Assembly: GCA_031259935.1 (NCBI GenBank)
Contig: JAIRKV010000291.1
Span: 1-7,823, forward strand
DNA from: Prevotellaceae bacterium
GTDB lineage: Bacteria; Bacteroidota; Bacteroidia; Bacteroidales; UBA932
DNA: 7,823 nucleotides
Direction of reading: 5' to 3'
The notes below the pieces were generated by a model. That model saw only the letters and a program-made list of their open reading frames with translations. It had not been told where the DNA came from and did no database searches. Of this stretch, positions 1-6,867 are shown piece after piece (positions within the stretch are counted from its first letter, which is position 1; each line of letters opens with the position of its first letter). The position numbers were made by a program, and so were the translations under genes.

Positions 1-30
1 CGTATTCTGCTGTTTCTGAACTTTTATTTG

Positions 31-38
31 TACTTTTG
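31..38 (+). promoter_or_regulatory. Putative -7 promoter element of valS
   Basis: TACTTTTG is a perfect match to the Bacteroidota primary sigma factor -7 consensus TAnnTTTG, 43 bp before the valS start codon. No good -33 TTTG is visible at the expected distance; the region near position 5-9 reads TTCTG, so that half is weak. The same octamer precedes both riboswitches in this window. Transcription would start near position 44-46, giving a short A+T-rich leader. Confidence 0.55.
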
Positions 39-81
39 TCGTTCTGTTTTTTGAAAAATATTTAAAATTATTATCGTTTTT

Positions 82-2721
82 ATGGAAATTACAGCGAAAT
101 ACAATCCTGTTGAAGTTGAAGACAGACTTTATACCCGTTGGCTGGATAACGGATTTTTTAATTCCGACCCCGACGAACGCGAACCTTATACAATAGTAAT
201 ACCGCCGCCAAACGTTACCGGCGTTTTGCACATGGGACACATGCTCAACAATACAATACAGGATGTTTTAGTGCGGCGCGCGCGAATGCTTGGTAAAAAT
301 GCTTGCTGGGTTCCGGGTACCGACCACGCTTCGATTGCTACCGAAGCCAAAGTTGTTGCAAAACTCCGCGAACAGGGAATAAATAAAGAGCAACTTACGC
401 GCAGCGAATTTTTGAAGTACGCATGGGAATGGAAAGAGAAACACGGCGGAATAATTCTTGAACAGTTGAAAAAACTTGGCGCTTCGTGCGACTGGAGGCG
501 TACGCAATTCACCATGGACGAAAAACTTTCGGACGCTGTTATCGATACATTTATTTATCTTTATAACAAAGGTTTGATATATCGCGGCGTGCGAATGGTA
601 AATTGGGATCCTGCAAGTAAAACTGCCGTTTCCGACGAAGAAGTTATTCACAAAGACATAAACTCAAAACTTTATTATTTATCGTATCCCGTAATCGGCG
701 AAAATACAAGTATTACAATCGCAACTACGCGTCCCGAAACAATCATGGCTGATGTTGCAATATGCATAAATCCCAATGACGAACGATACGGTCGGATGAA
801 AGGAAAAAAAGTATTCATTCCATTGATAAATAAAGAAATTCCTGTGATTTTCGACGAATACGTCAGCATGGATTTCGGAACAGGCTGTCTTAAAGTTACG
901 CCGGCACATGATGTAAATGATTATGCACTCGGAATAAAATATAATTTGCCTGTTATCGACATTATTGACAATGACGGACGACTGAACGAAAAAGCGCAGA
1001 TTCTTGTCGGCGAAGACCGCTTTGAAGCCCGCAAAAAAATTATAAAAATGCTTGATGATGCAGGACTTCTGGTTAAAACCGAAGAATATAAAAGTTCGGT
1101 AGGATTTTCAGAACGTACAGATGCCGTAATCGAACCCAAACTTTCGATGCAGTGGTTTTTGAAAATGGAAGAAATATCAAAACCCGCTCTCGATTATGTG
1201 CTTAACGGCGAAATAAAACTTATTCCCGACAAATATAAAAATACTTATAAATACTGGATGGAAAATGTGCGCGACTGGTGTATTTCGCGCCAACTTTGGT
1301 GGGGACAGCGTATTCCCGCATGGTATTTGCCCGATGGAAATTTTATTGTTGCCAAAACTGTTGATGAAGCATTTAATATTGCTCAAAAAAAATACGAAAA
1401 TATAACAATTGACGAACTGCGTCAGGACGAAGATGTTGTTGATACATGGTTTTCGTCGTGGCTTTGGCCTGTTTCGGTTTTCGACCCTGCTGTGTGCGGA
1501 CATCCCGAAATCAAAGGCAATGCCGATTTGAATTATTACTATCCGACAAACGATCTGGTAACAGCTCCCGAAATTTTATTTTTCTGGGTAGCACGTATGA
1601 TTATTGCAGGACATGAATTTCGCGGTAAAATTCCATTCTCAAACGTATATCTAACAGGCATTGTACGCGACAAGCAAGGCAGAAAAATGAGCAAATCGCT
1701 TGGAAATTCGCCCGATCCTTTGAAATTAATAGAACAATACGGCGCCGATGGCGTGCGCACAGGAATGTTGCTTTGCTCGTCGGCAGGCAACGATATTTTG
1801 TACGATAATTCACAGGTAGAACAGGGTCGTAATTTTTGTAATAAAATATGGAATGCATTCAGACTTGTAAACAGTTGGAATGCAGAACAAATACCACAAC
1901 CCGATTATGCCGCAAAAGCAATAAAATGGTTTAATGCGCAATTCAACAAAACCCTTAAAAATATTTACGACAATTTCGACAAATACAGAATTTCAGAAGC
2001 ATTGATGGATGCATACAGATTGTTTTGGGATGATTTTTGCGCATATTATCTCGAAATAATAAAACCCGCTTACGGTTCTCCCGTTGACAAATTGACATAT
2101 GCCGAAACATTGAAAATTTTTGAAAGTCTTTTGAAAATTCTTCATCCTTTCATGCCGTTCATTACCGAAGAAATATGGTTGATTTTGAATAAGGATGAAA
2201 AAGAAGACAAAACCATAATGCTCACACTTCAACCGAAACCTTATGATTTTGATGCAAAAATTGTTGATACATTCGAACAGGTAAAAGATATTATTATGAA
2301 TGTACGAACATTGCGACAAAATAAAAATATTTCGCCCAAACAAAATCTGGAATTGTTTGTGAAAGGTAATTTTGATTTGTCGTTTGCAGGTATTTTGAAA
2401 AAATTGGCAAATCTTTCAAAAGTTGAAAAAATAGAAACCGATATCGAAAATGCCTCATCGTTTATTGCAGGCACAAATGAATATTATGTACCGCTCGGCA
2501 ACAAAATAAATATTGACGAAGAATTGGAAAAACTGAAAAAGGAACTCGAATATATCAGAGGATTTTTAATGGTTGTGAATAAAAAATTAAACAATGACAA
2601 ATTCGTAAACAGTGCGCCAGTAAATGTAATTGAATCAGAACGCAAAAAACAGTCGGACGCAGAATCAAAAATAAAAATTTTAGAAGATAATATCGCTCGT
2701 TTACAGGCAAATAATCTATGA
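82..2721 (+). CDS. valS: Valyl-tRNA synthetase
   Basis: Cytoplasmic class Ia aminoacyl-tRNA synthetase that charges tRNA-Val with valine and hydrolyses mischarged Thr-tRNA-Val. The 879-residue length is normal for the family. The sequence shows PPPNVTG at residues 41-47, the HIGH signature as HMGH at 50-53, the CP1 editing-domain motif TTRPET at 215-220, the DTWFSSW motif at 454-460, and KMSKS at 535-539. These give a complete Rossmann catalytic core with the editing insertion. An anticodon-binding helical domain follows, and the last 70 or so residues are rich in Lys/Glu heptads, matching the C-terminal coiled coil that contacts tRNA. The ATG at 82 gives the expected N-terminus (MEITAKYNP). 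There is no Shine-Dalgarno sequence, as is usual in Bacteroidota. The gene is intact, appears monocistronic, and ends 25 bp before the -33 element of the tRNA-Lys promoter. Confidence 0.98.
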   Translation: MEITAKYNPVEVEDRLYTRWLDNGFFNSDPDEREPYTIVIPPPNVTGVLHMGHMLNNTIQDVLVRRARMLGKNACWVPGTDHASIATEAKVVAKLREQGINKEQLTRSEFLKYAWEWKEKHGGIILEQLKKLGASCDWRRTQFTMDEKLSDAVIDTFIYLYNKGLIYRGVRMVNWDPASKTAVSDEEVIHKDINSKLYYLSYPVIGENTSITIATTRPETIMADVAICINPNDERYGRMKGKKVFIPLINKEIPVIFDEYVSMDFGTGCLKVTPAHDVNDYALGIKYNLPVIDIIDNDGRLNEKAQILVGEDRFEARKKIIKMLDDAGLLVKTEEYKSSVGFSERTDAVIEPKLSMQWFLKMEEISKPALDYVLNGEIKLIPDKYKNTYKYWMENVRDWCISRQLWWGQRIPAWYLPDGNFIVAKTVDEAFNIAQKKYENITIDELRQDEDVVDTWFSSWLWPVSVFDPAVCGHPEIKGNADLNYYYPTNDLVTAPEILFFWVARMIIAGHEFRGKIPFSNVYLTGIVRDKQGRKMSKSLGNSPDPLKLIEQYGADGVRTGMLLCSSAGNDILYDNSQVEQGRNFCNKIWNAFRLVNSWNAEQIPQPDYAAKAIKWFNAQFNKTLKNIYDNFDKYRISEALMDAYRLFWDDFCAYYLEIIKPAYGSPVDKLTYAETLKIFESLLKILHPFMPFITEEIWLILNKDEKEDKTIMLTLQPKPYDFDAKIVDTFEQVKDIIMNVRTLRQNKNISPKQNLELFVKGNFDLSFAGILKKLANLSKVEKIETDIENASSFIAGTNEYYVPLGNKINIDEELEKLKKELEYIRGFLMVVNKKLNNDKFVNSAPVNVIESERKKQSDAESKIKILEDNIARLQANNL

Positions 2722-2745
2722 ATAATTAAAAAAAGATAATTATAA

Positions 2746-2776
2746 TTTGCAATAACGAAAAATATAACTACCTTTG
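2746..2776 (+). promoter_or_regulatory. Bacteroidota-type promoter of tRNA-Lys
   Basis: TTTG at 2746-2749 and TACCTTTG at 2769-2776 are separated by 19 bp. Together they match the Bacteroidota -33/-7 promoter (TTTG, about 19 bp, TAnnTTTG) very well. The tRNA begins 28 bp after the -7 element, leaving a short 5' leader for RNase P. This is the best two-part promoter in the window. Confidence 0.8.
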
Positions 2777-2803
2777 CAACCTCATTTTAAAAATGAGAAT
2801 ACC

Positions 2804-2876
2804 GATTCAGTAGCTCAGCAGGTAGAGCACATCCCTTTTAAGGATGGGGTCCTGGGTTCGAATCCCAGCTGGATCA
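2804..2876 (+). tRNA. tRNA-Lys (anticodon TTT)
   Basis: The 73-nt sequence folds into a complete cloverleaf. The 7-bp acceptor stem pairs GATTCAG with CTGGATC (one G-T wobble). The D stem pairs GCTC with GAGC. The anticodon stem pairs CATCC with GGATG around the loop CTTTTAA, with anticodon TTT at 2837-2839. The T stem pairs CTGGG with CCCAG around the loop TTCGAAT. The discriminator base is A2876. CCA is not encoded, so it must be added by the CCA-adding enzyme. The tRNA would read AAA and AAG codons; AAA is very common in this window. Confidence 0.98.
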
Positions 2877-2890
2877 CAACAACATTTGTC

Positions 2891-2922
2891 AATCAAACTT
2901 TTATAAAAATAAAAAGTTGATT
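2891..2922 (+). other. Imperfect A+T-rich hairpin downstream of tRNA-Lys
   Basis: AATCAA plus CTTTT (2891-2902, one bulged A at 2897) can pair with AAAAGTTGATT (2912-2922) around a 9-nt loop. There is no T tract after it on the plus strand, so it does not look like an intrinsic terminator for the tRNA. It may only be a processing or stability element in the tRNA 3' trailer, or chance pairing in A+T-rich DNA. Confidence 0.3.
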
Positions 2923-2982
2923 AAAAATTTATATGCGGCATTTTTACCGTTTATATTTTAATTTTTTTCAAATTTACAAAGG

Positions 2983-3015
2983 AGCAACCTTCATTCAGGT
3001 TGCTTTTTTATTTTT
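2983..3015 (+). terminator. Rho-independent terminator
   Basis: AGCAACCT (2983-2990) pairs perfectly with AGGTTGCT (2997-3004) around the loop TCATTC. It is followed at once by a T-rich run interrupted by one A. It most likely ends the tRNA-Lys transcript, because no other gene lies between 2877 and this site. Confidence 0.85.
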
Positions 3016-3200
3016 CACTATTACAATATTCTGCCCTTCACGAATTGAAACAGCATGAGAAAATGTTAATATATTGTTAATTACTTGTTGATTAATTGTT
3101 AATTATTGATTATTAATCGAATCCACACTCCGAAACAGGCTTTTTCATCTGTTGCAAACAATGCACACGAAATTTATTGCATATTGAAAATTTTATTTCA
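3016..3200. other. Non-coding A+T-rich spacer with GTTAAT repeats
   Basis: No credible gene or RNA fold was found between the terminator and the riboswitch promoter. The stretch 3065-3118 is almost only A, T and scattered G, and repeats GTTAAT-like words. TTGTTAATTA occurs at 3074-3083 and again at 3096-3105, 22 bp apart (about two helical turns). Variants of the form TGATTAAT lie between and after them. It could be an upstream A+T-rich promoter region or a protein-binding site, or it may simply be low complexity. Confidence 0.4.
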
Positions 3201-3208
3201 TACTTTTG
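3177..3208 (+). promoter_or_regulatory. Promoter of the B12-regulated transporter/DUF2284/nrdDG operon
   Basis: TACTTTTG at 3201-3208 is a perfect Bacteroidota -7 element. TTG at 3177-3179, 21 bp upstream, is a plausible -33 element within the tolerated spacing. Transcription should begin at about 3213-3215, exactly where the riboswitch P1 stem begins (3214). This placement supports both calls. Confidence 0.7.
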
Positions 3209-3213
3209 CACAA

Positions 3214-3393
3214 ATTTTGGTGATGGCTTTCTTTTAGAAAAAAACATTGAAAAGGGAATCAGGTGCAAATCCCGAACAGACCCGCTGCTGTAAGTTCCGC
3301 AAAAAGTCTTTGAGCAATACTCAAACCACTGCTTAGTGAAAATGGCAGGAAGGACGGTTTAAAGATGGAGCAAGTCAGAAGACCTGCCAAAAT
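3214..3393 (+). promoter_or_regulatory. Cobalamin (B12) riboswitch aptamer, copy 1
   Basis: This is a cobalamin-family aptamer in the 5' leader, expected to shut off the genes downstream when a cobalamin is bound. Conserved parts in order are: P1 strand ATTTTGG (3214-3220) pairing with CCAAAAT (3387-3393); the GGTGAT start; AAGGGAA; GGTGCAAATCC; the P5 hairpin ACAG/CTGT (3276-3279 with 3288-3291) with loop ACCCGCTG; CCACTG; GGAAGG; and the B12 box AGTCAGAAGACCTGCC at 3373-3388. The P4 stem (3259-3263 with 3271-3275) has an A3261/C3273 mismatch. The P2-region hairpin after GGTGAT is weaker than in copy 2. The controlled genes (transporter, DUF2284, nrdD, nrdG) begin 130 nt after the aptamer. 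Confidence 0.95.
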
Positions 3394-3522
3394 GTATTGG
3401 TTTATAGCTTTCGCGGAATAAGGCTTGAGACAAACACGGCGCTTAAATGATTTATAATCGACTTTTTTGCAGGTTTTTATCTCACATTATTTTCGGAAAC
3501 AGTTTGAGTTTTGGAATTATAA
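3394..3522 (+). promoter_or_regulatory. Expression platform and leader of riboswitch copy 1
   Basis: Right after the aptamer, AGCTTT (3406-3411) pairs with AAGGCT (3420-3425) around loop CGCGGAAT, and GTTT/GAGAC can extend the stem from 3400 to 3431. GCGG in this loop (3413-3416) is perfectly complementary to CCGC in the P5 loop (3282-3285). This is the L5-L13 kissing interaction known to couple ligand binding to gene control in cobalamin riboswitches. The remaining leader (about 3432-3522) has no T-tract terminator, so translational control is more likely than transcription termination. The leader is similar in sequence to the one after copy 2. Confidence 0.7.
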
Positions 3523-4125
3523 ATGAAAGAATATTTGATATTTAAATATATGGAAAAGAAATTAAATTTACGGTTTTGCGTTATCGCAGCAATTATTTTG
3601 GTTGCAGCAATGAGCAGATTAATACCTCATTTGCCCAATTTTGCTCCGATAGGAGGAATGGCGTTATTTGGCGCCGCTTATTTCAGTAAATCCCGTTGGG
3701 CATTTATTGTGCCTGTTGCATCGATGTGGATAAGCGATCTTGTATTGAACAACATTGTGTACAGTCAATTTTTTGATGGCTTTGTGTGGTTTTACAGCGT
3801 TTCGCTATTCACTTACGGCGCTTTTGCTCTCATATCTCTTTTGGGAATTGTTATATTAAAAGAAATAAGCGTTTTCAATTTGACATGTTCGGTTCTGGCT
3901 GCTTCGCTCATATTTTTTCTTGTATCTAATTTTGGAGTATGGATGTTATCGGACATGTATCCTCACAATTTCAGCGGATTACAAGCCTGTTACATTGCGG
4001 GAATACCTTTTTTTCGCAATACGCTGTTAGGTGATATTTTTTATACATCTGTTTTATTTGGAACTTTTGAAATACTGCAGTACAGATTTCCTGTTCTCAA
4101 ATTACAGGAAAATATTGAAGAATGA
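3523..4125 (+). CDS. DUF6580-like integral membrane protein, putative transporter under B12 control
   Basis: A hydrophobic 200-residue protein with about five or six membrane segments (roughly residues 16-33, 42-53, 57-78, 90-112, 119-142 and 157-183). The N-terminal SRLIPHLPNFAPIGGMALFGAAYF and the later SNFGVW resemble the family annotated as DUF6580 putative transport protein; this is recognition from memory, not a search. Its size and topology are reminiscent of substrate-binding S components of ECF vitamin transporters. Placement as the first gene after a cobalamin riboswitch makes a role in uptake of corrinoid, a corrinoid precursor or cobalt plausible. No ECF ATPase or T component is nearby. 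ATG 3523 is the longest start. Met10 (ATG at 3550, giving MEKKLNLRF) fits the usual short N-terminus better and may be the true start. The gene begins the operon; 48 bp separate it from the next one. Confidence 0.8.
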   Translation: MKEYLIFKYMEKKLNLRFCVIAAIILVAAMSRLIPHLPNFAPIGGMALFGAAYFSKSRWAFIVPVASMWISDLVLNNIVYSQFFDGFVWFYSVSLFTYGAFALISLLGIVILKEISVFNLTCSVLAASLIFFLVSNFGVWMLSDMYPHNFSGLQACYIAGIPFFRNTLLGDIFYTSVLFGTFEILQYRFPVLKLQENIEE

Positions 4126-4173
4126 AAAGCATCAGGTACAAATGTTGCGCTTTATTAAGAATATGGAATTACT

Positions 4174-4755
4174 GTGTATCGTACAAGTCATATAATAAAA
4201 AAAATAAATCTTAACGATTATATTCTCAATTATCGCGATCCTGACAAGTTTATAGTTTATTGCAAACAATGCAACCGCTACAATGCTTGTTGGGCGTGTC
4301 CGCCATTTGATTTTGATACGGATATGGAACTTTCGTGTTATAAAACAGCGTGGATAATAGGCACAAAAGTAGATATCGAAAATAAAATTATTGAAAACAA
4401 TAAGGGCTGGGAACTTTGTACATCTTTAACTTACCGAATTATCGAAGAAATACGTCTTGTATCGGATAAAAAACTTTTGGATTTGGAAAATAAATATCCG
4501 GGCAGCAGAGCCTTTTTTGCAGGAACATGTCATCTTTGCCCTTTTGGTAAATGTTCGCGAATAAAAGGACGTCCCTGTGTTTTTCCCGACAGGATTCGAC
4601 CTTCGCTCGAATCGTTCGGATTCGATGTAAGTCAAACATCATTAAAATTGCTGAATATAGAAATGAAATGGAGTCATAATGGAATATTACCGCCATATTT
4701 TGTTTTTGTGAGCGGTTTTTTTACCGGCGCAAAAATTAATGAAATAAAATGGTAA
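4174..4755 (+). CDS. DUF2284 cysteine-rich putative metal-binding protein
   Basis: A soluble 193-residue protein of unknown function with the layout of DUF2284. The first cysteine cluster is C30-x2-C33-x5-C39-x2-C42, ending in the CPP motif. The second is C119-x2-C122-x4-C127-x7-C135 within AGTCHLCPFGKC and GRPC, followed by RPSLESFGFDV. Eight clustered cysteines suggest binding of iron-sulfur clusters or another metal; that is inference. The start is GTG at 4174: an in-frame stop lies at 4156-4158, no ATG is available, and the first internal Met (51) falls after the first cysteine cluster. GGAA at 4165-4168 is a weak ribosome-binding candidate. The gene lies 48 bp after the membrane-protein gene and 21 bp before nrdD, so it is probably co-transcribed and B12-repressed. 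It may serve corrinoid or cobalt handling, or redox support of the anaerobic reductase; the sequence cannot decide. Confidence 0.85.
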   Translation: MYRTSHIIKKINLNDYILNYRDPDKFIVYCKQCNRYNACWACPPFDFDTDMELSCYKTAWIIGTKVDIENKIIENNKGWELCTSLTYRIIEEIRLVSDKKLLDLENKYPGSRAFFAGTCHLCPFGKCSRIKGRPCVFPDRIRPSLESFGFDVSQTSLKLLNIEMKWSHNGILPPYFVFVSGFFTGAKINEIKW

Positions 4756-4776
4756 TATCTAAAATAACAAATTATT

Positions 4777-6867
4777 ATGGAAATATATATTATTAAAAGA
4801 GACGGTAAAAAAGAGATTTTCTCAATAGAAAAAATCAGAAATGCAATTGCAAAAGCATTTCTTTCGGTTGGCAGTTTTGCTACGCAGGAAGTGATTACTA
4901 ACATTTTAAGCCGTATAAACATTAGCGATGGCAGTACGGTAGAAGACATCCAGAATCAGGTGGAAATTGCCTTGATGTCCGAACGCTATTATGCTGTTGC
5001 AAAATCATACATGCTTTACAGGCAAAAACATCTGGAAGATCGCGAAATACGCGACAAGTTAAAATTCCTGATTGATTATTGCGATGCAGCCAACGCAGCA
5101 TCCGGCAGCAAGTACGATGCTAACGCCAATGTGGAAAATAAAAATATGGCAACGCTTATCGGCGAATTGCCAAAATCCAACTTCATCCGCCTTAACCGCC
5201 GAATGATTACCGACCGCTTAAAAGAAATGTTTGGCAAAGAAATAGCCGATAAATATATCGACCTGCTGAACAAACATTATATTTACAAAAACGACGAAAC
5301 GAGCCTTGCCAATTATTGCGCCAGCATCACAATGTATCCATGGCTTATCGGCGGAACCGTTGCTATTGGCGGAAATTCGAAAGCGCCTGCCAATCTCAAA
5401 TCGTTTTGCGGCGGATTTATTAATATGGTTTTTATGGTTTCAAGCATGTTGAGCGGCGCATGCGCTACTCCTGAATTTTTAATGTATATGAATTATTTTA
5501 TCGGGCTGGAGTACGGACAGGATTATTATTTGAATACGGAAAAAACGGTAGACTTATCGAAAAAACAGCGAACATTGGACAAAGTAATTACCGACTGTTT
5601 CGAACAGATAGTGTACTCGATAAATCAGCCTACGGGAGCAAGAAATTTTCAAGCCGTTTTTTGGAATATTTCGTATTACGACCGTTACTATTTCGAAAGT
5701 CTGTTCGGCGATTTCAGATTTCCCGACGGAAGCAAGCCCGAATGGGATTCGCTGAACTGGTTGCAGAAACGGTTTATGAAATGGTTTAATAAGGAACGTA
5801 CCCGCAGCATACTCACTTTTCCTGTAGAAACAATGGCGCTGCTCACCGAAAACAACGACACAAAAGACAGGGAATACGGCGATTTTACGGCAGAAATGTA
5901 TGCCGAAGGACATTCGTTTTTTACTTATATGAGCGATAATGCCGACTCGCTGAGCAGCTGCTGTCGTCTGCGCAACGAAATACAGGACAACGGCTTCAGT
6001 TACACGCTTGGCGCCGGAGGAGTATCGACAGGCTCAAAAAGCGTGCTTACAATCAACCTGAACCGCTGTATACAGCAGGCTGCGCGAGATGGTATTCATT
6101 ATATGTTTTTTCTTGAAGACATAATCAATTTGGCGCATAAGGCGCAGCTTGCCTATAACGAAAACCTTAAATACATGTACGAAAAAGGAATGTTGCCGCT
6201 GTTCACGGCAGGATACATCAATTTAAGTCGTCAGTATCTCACTATCGGCGTAAACGGACTGGTAGAAGCAGCAGAATTTATGGGTATCGAAATTAGCGAC
6301 AATGAAAAATATGCAACATTCGTACAGCAAATACTCGGACTTGTTGAAACCTGCAACAAACGTTACCGTACAAAAGAAGTAATGTTTAACTGCGAAATGA
6401 TTCCGGCTGAAAACGTTGGAGTAAAACACGCAAAATGGGACAGCCGCGACGGATATAAAGTAAATCGCGATTGTTACAACAGTTATTTTTATATTGTCGA
6501 AGACGGCTCGCTGAACATCATTGACAGATTCAGAATGCATGGTCGCAAATACATCGAACATCTTACGGGAGGTTCGGCTTTGCATGTCAATCTGGAAGAA
6601 CATTTGAGCAGGGAACAGTACCGTCAACTGCTTCGCATAGCGGCACAGGAAGGTTGCAATTATTTTACATTTAATATTCCAAACACGGTTTGTAACAGTT
6701 GCAATCACATCGACAAGCGCTATCTTAAACAGTGTCCGGTTTGCGGCAGCCACAATCTGGATTATCTGACACGCATTATCGGCTATATGAAACGCGTCAG
6801 CAATTTTTCACAAAGCAGACAGGAGGAGGCTGCCCGCCGTTATTATGCTTCGGTACGTCAACTTTGA
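4777..6867 (+). CDS. nrdD: Anaerobic (class III) ribonucleoside-triphosphate reductase
   Basis: Glycyl-radical enzyme that reduces ribonucleoside triphosphates to dNTPs without oxygen and without B12. The 696 residues start with an ATP-cone allosteric domain (about 1-90, with IIKRDGKKEIFSIEKIRNAI). The ten-stranded barrel carries active-site cysteine candidates C181 (NYCASITMYPW) and the C395-C396 pair (SLSSCCRLRNE), where the thiyl radical should form. Four cysteines near the C-terminus, C639/C642 and C653/C656, form the zinc site of class III enzymes. The glycyl radical is predicted at G669 in RIIGYM, 27 residues before the end. The double cysteine and overall form suggest the Bacteroidota subtype, which may use a thiol reductant rather than formate; this is uncertain. 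ATG 4777 has no Shine-Dalgarno sequence. The gene lies 21 bp after the DUF2284 gene and overlaps nrdG by 23 bp. Confidence 0.97.
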   Translation: MEIYIIKRDGKKEIFSIEKIRNAIAKAFLSVGSFATQEVITNILSRINISDGSTVEDIQNQVEIALMSERYYAVAKSYMLYRQKHLEDREIRDKLKFLIDYCDAANAASGSKYDANANVENKNMATLIGELPKSNFIRLNRRMITDRLKEMFGKEIADKYIDLLNKHYIYKNDETSLANYCASITMYPWLIGGTVAIGGNSKAPANLKSFCGGFINMVFMVSSMLSGACATPEFLMYMNYFIGLEYGQDYYLNTEKTVDLSKKQRTLDKVITDCFEQIVYSINQPTGARNFQAVFWNISYYDRYYFESLFGDFRFPDGSKPEWDSLNWLQKRFMKWFNKERTRSILTFPVETMALLTENNDTKDREYGDFTAEMYAEGHSFFTYMSDNADSLSSCCRLRNEIQDNGFSYTLGAGGVSTGSKSVLTINLNRCIQQAARDGIHYMFFLEDIINLAHKAQLAYNENLKYMYEKGMLPLFTAGYINLSRQYLTIGVNGLVEAAEFMGIEISDNEKYATFVQQILGLVETCNKRYRTKEVMFNCEMIPAENVGVKHAKWDSRDGYKVNRDCYNSYFYIVEDGSLNIIDRFRMHGRKYIEHLTGGSALHVNLEEHLSREQYRQLLRIAAQEGCNYFTFNIPNTVCNSCNHIDKRYLKQCPVCGSHNLDYLTRIIGYMKRVSNFSQSRQEEAARRYYASVRQL
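6821..6829 (+). promoter_or_regulatory. Shine-Dalgarno-like sequence for nrdG inside nrdD
   Basis: AGGAGGAGG lies 15 bp before the nrdG ATG. This is longer than the ideal spacing but strikingly complementary to the 16S 3' end. Other starts in the window have no such motif. It also encodes part of the nrdD C-terminal QEEA, so it may be only a coding coincidence. Confidence 0.35.

Noticed and set aside
186..515. Minus-strand open frames opposite valS, including 186-515 and 1993-2343.
   Set aside because: All are antisense to conserved valS motifs, with no family resemblance or promoter of their own.
2718..2729. ATG overlapping the valS stop codon (ATGA) as a coupled gene start.
   Set aside because: The frame ends after three codons (ATG AAT AAT TAA).
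2877..2982. Possible small RNA between tRNA-Lys and the terminator.
   Set aside because: No promoter element TAnnTTTG lies in the stretch and there is no strong structure apart from an A+T-rich hairpin; it is better explained as the tRNA 3' trailer.
3152..3165. TTGCAAACAATGCA in the spacer recurs at 4260-4273 inside the DUF2284 gene.
   Set aside because: The second copy encodes the conserved CKQC motif (residues 30-33), so the 14-bp match is best explained by chance.
4131..4143. ATCAGGTACAAAT between the membrane-protein and DUF2284 genes matches 12 of 13 bases of the riboswitch core ATCAGGTGCAAAT.
   Set aside because: Only 48 bp are available, and there is no B12 box, GGTGAT or partner strand for P4. 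It is too short to be a riboswitch and may be chance.
6223..6753. Minus-strand open frame of 176 codons opposite nrdD.
   Set aside because: It lies wholly inside the well-supported nrdD coding region, and the product is a low-complexity antisense translation rich in F, V and I with no recognisable domain.
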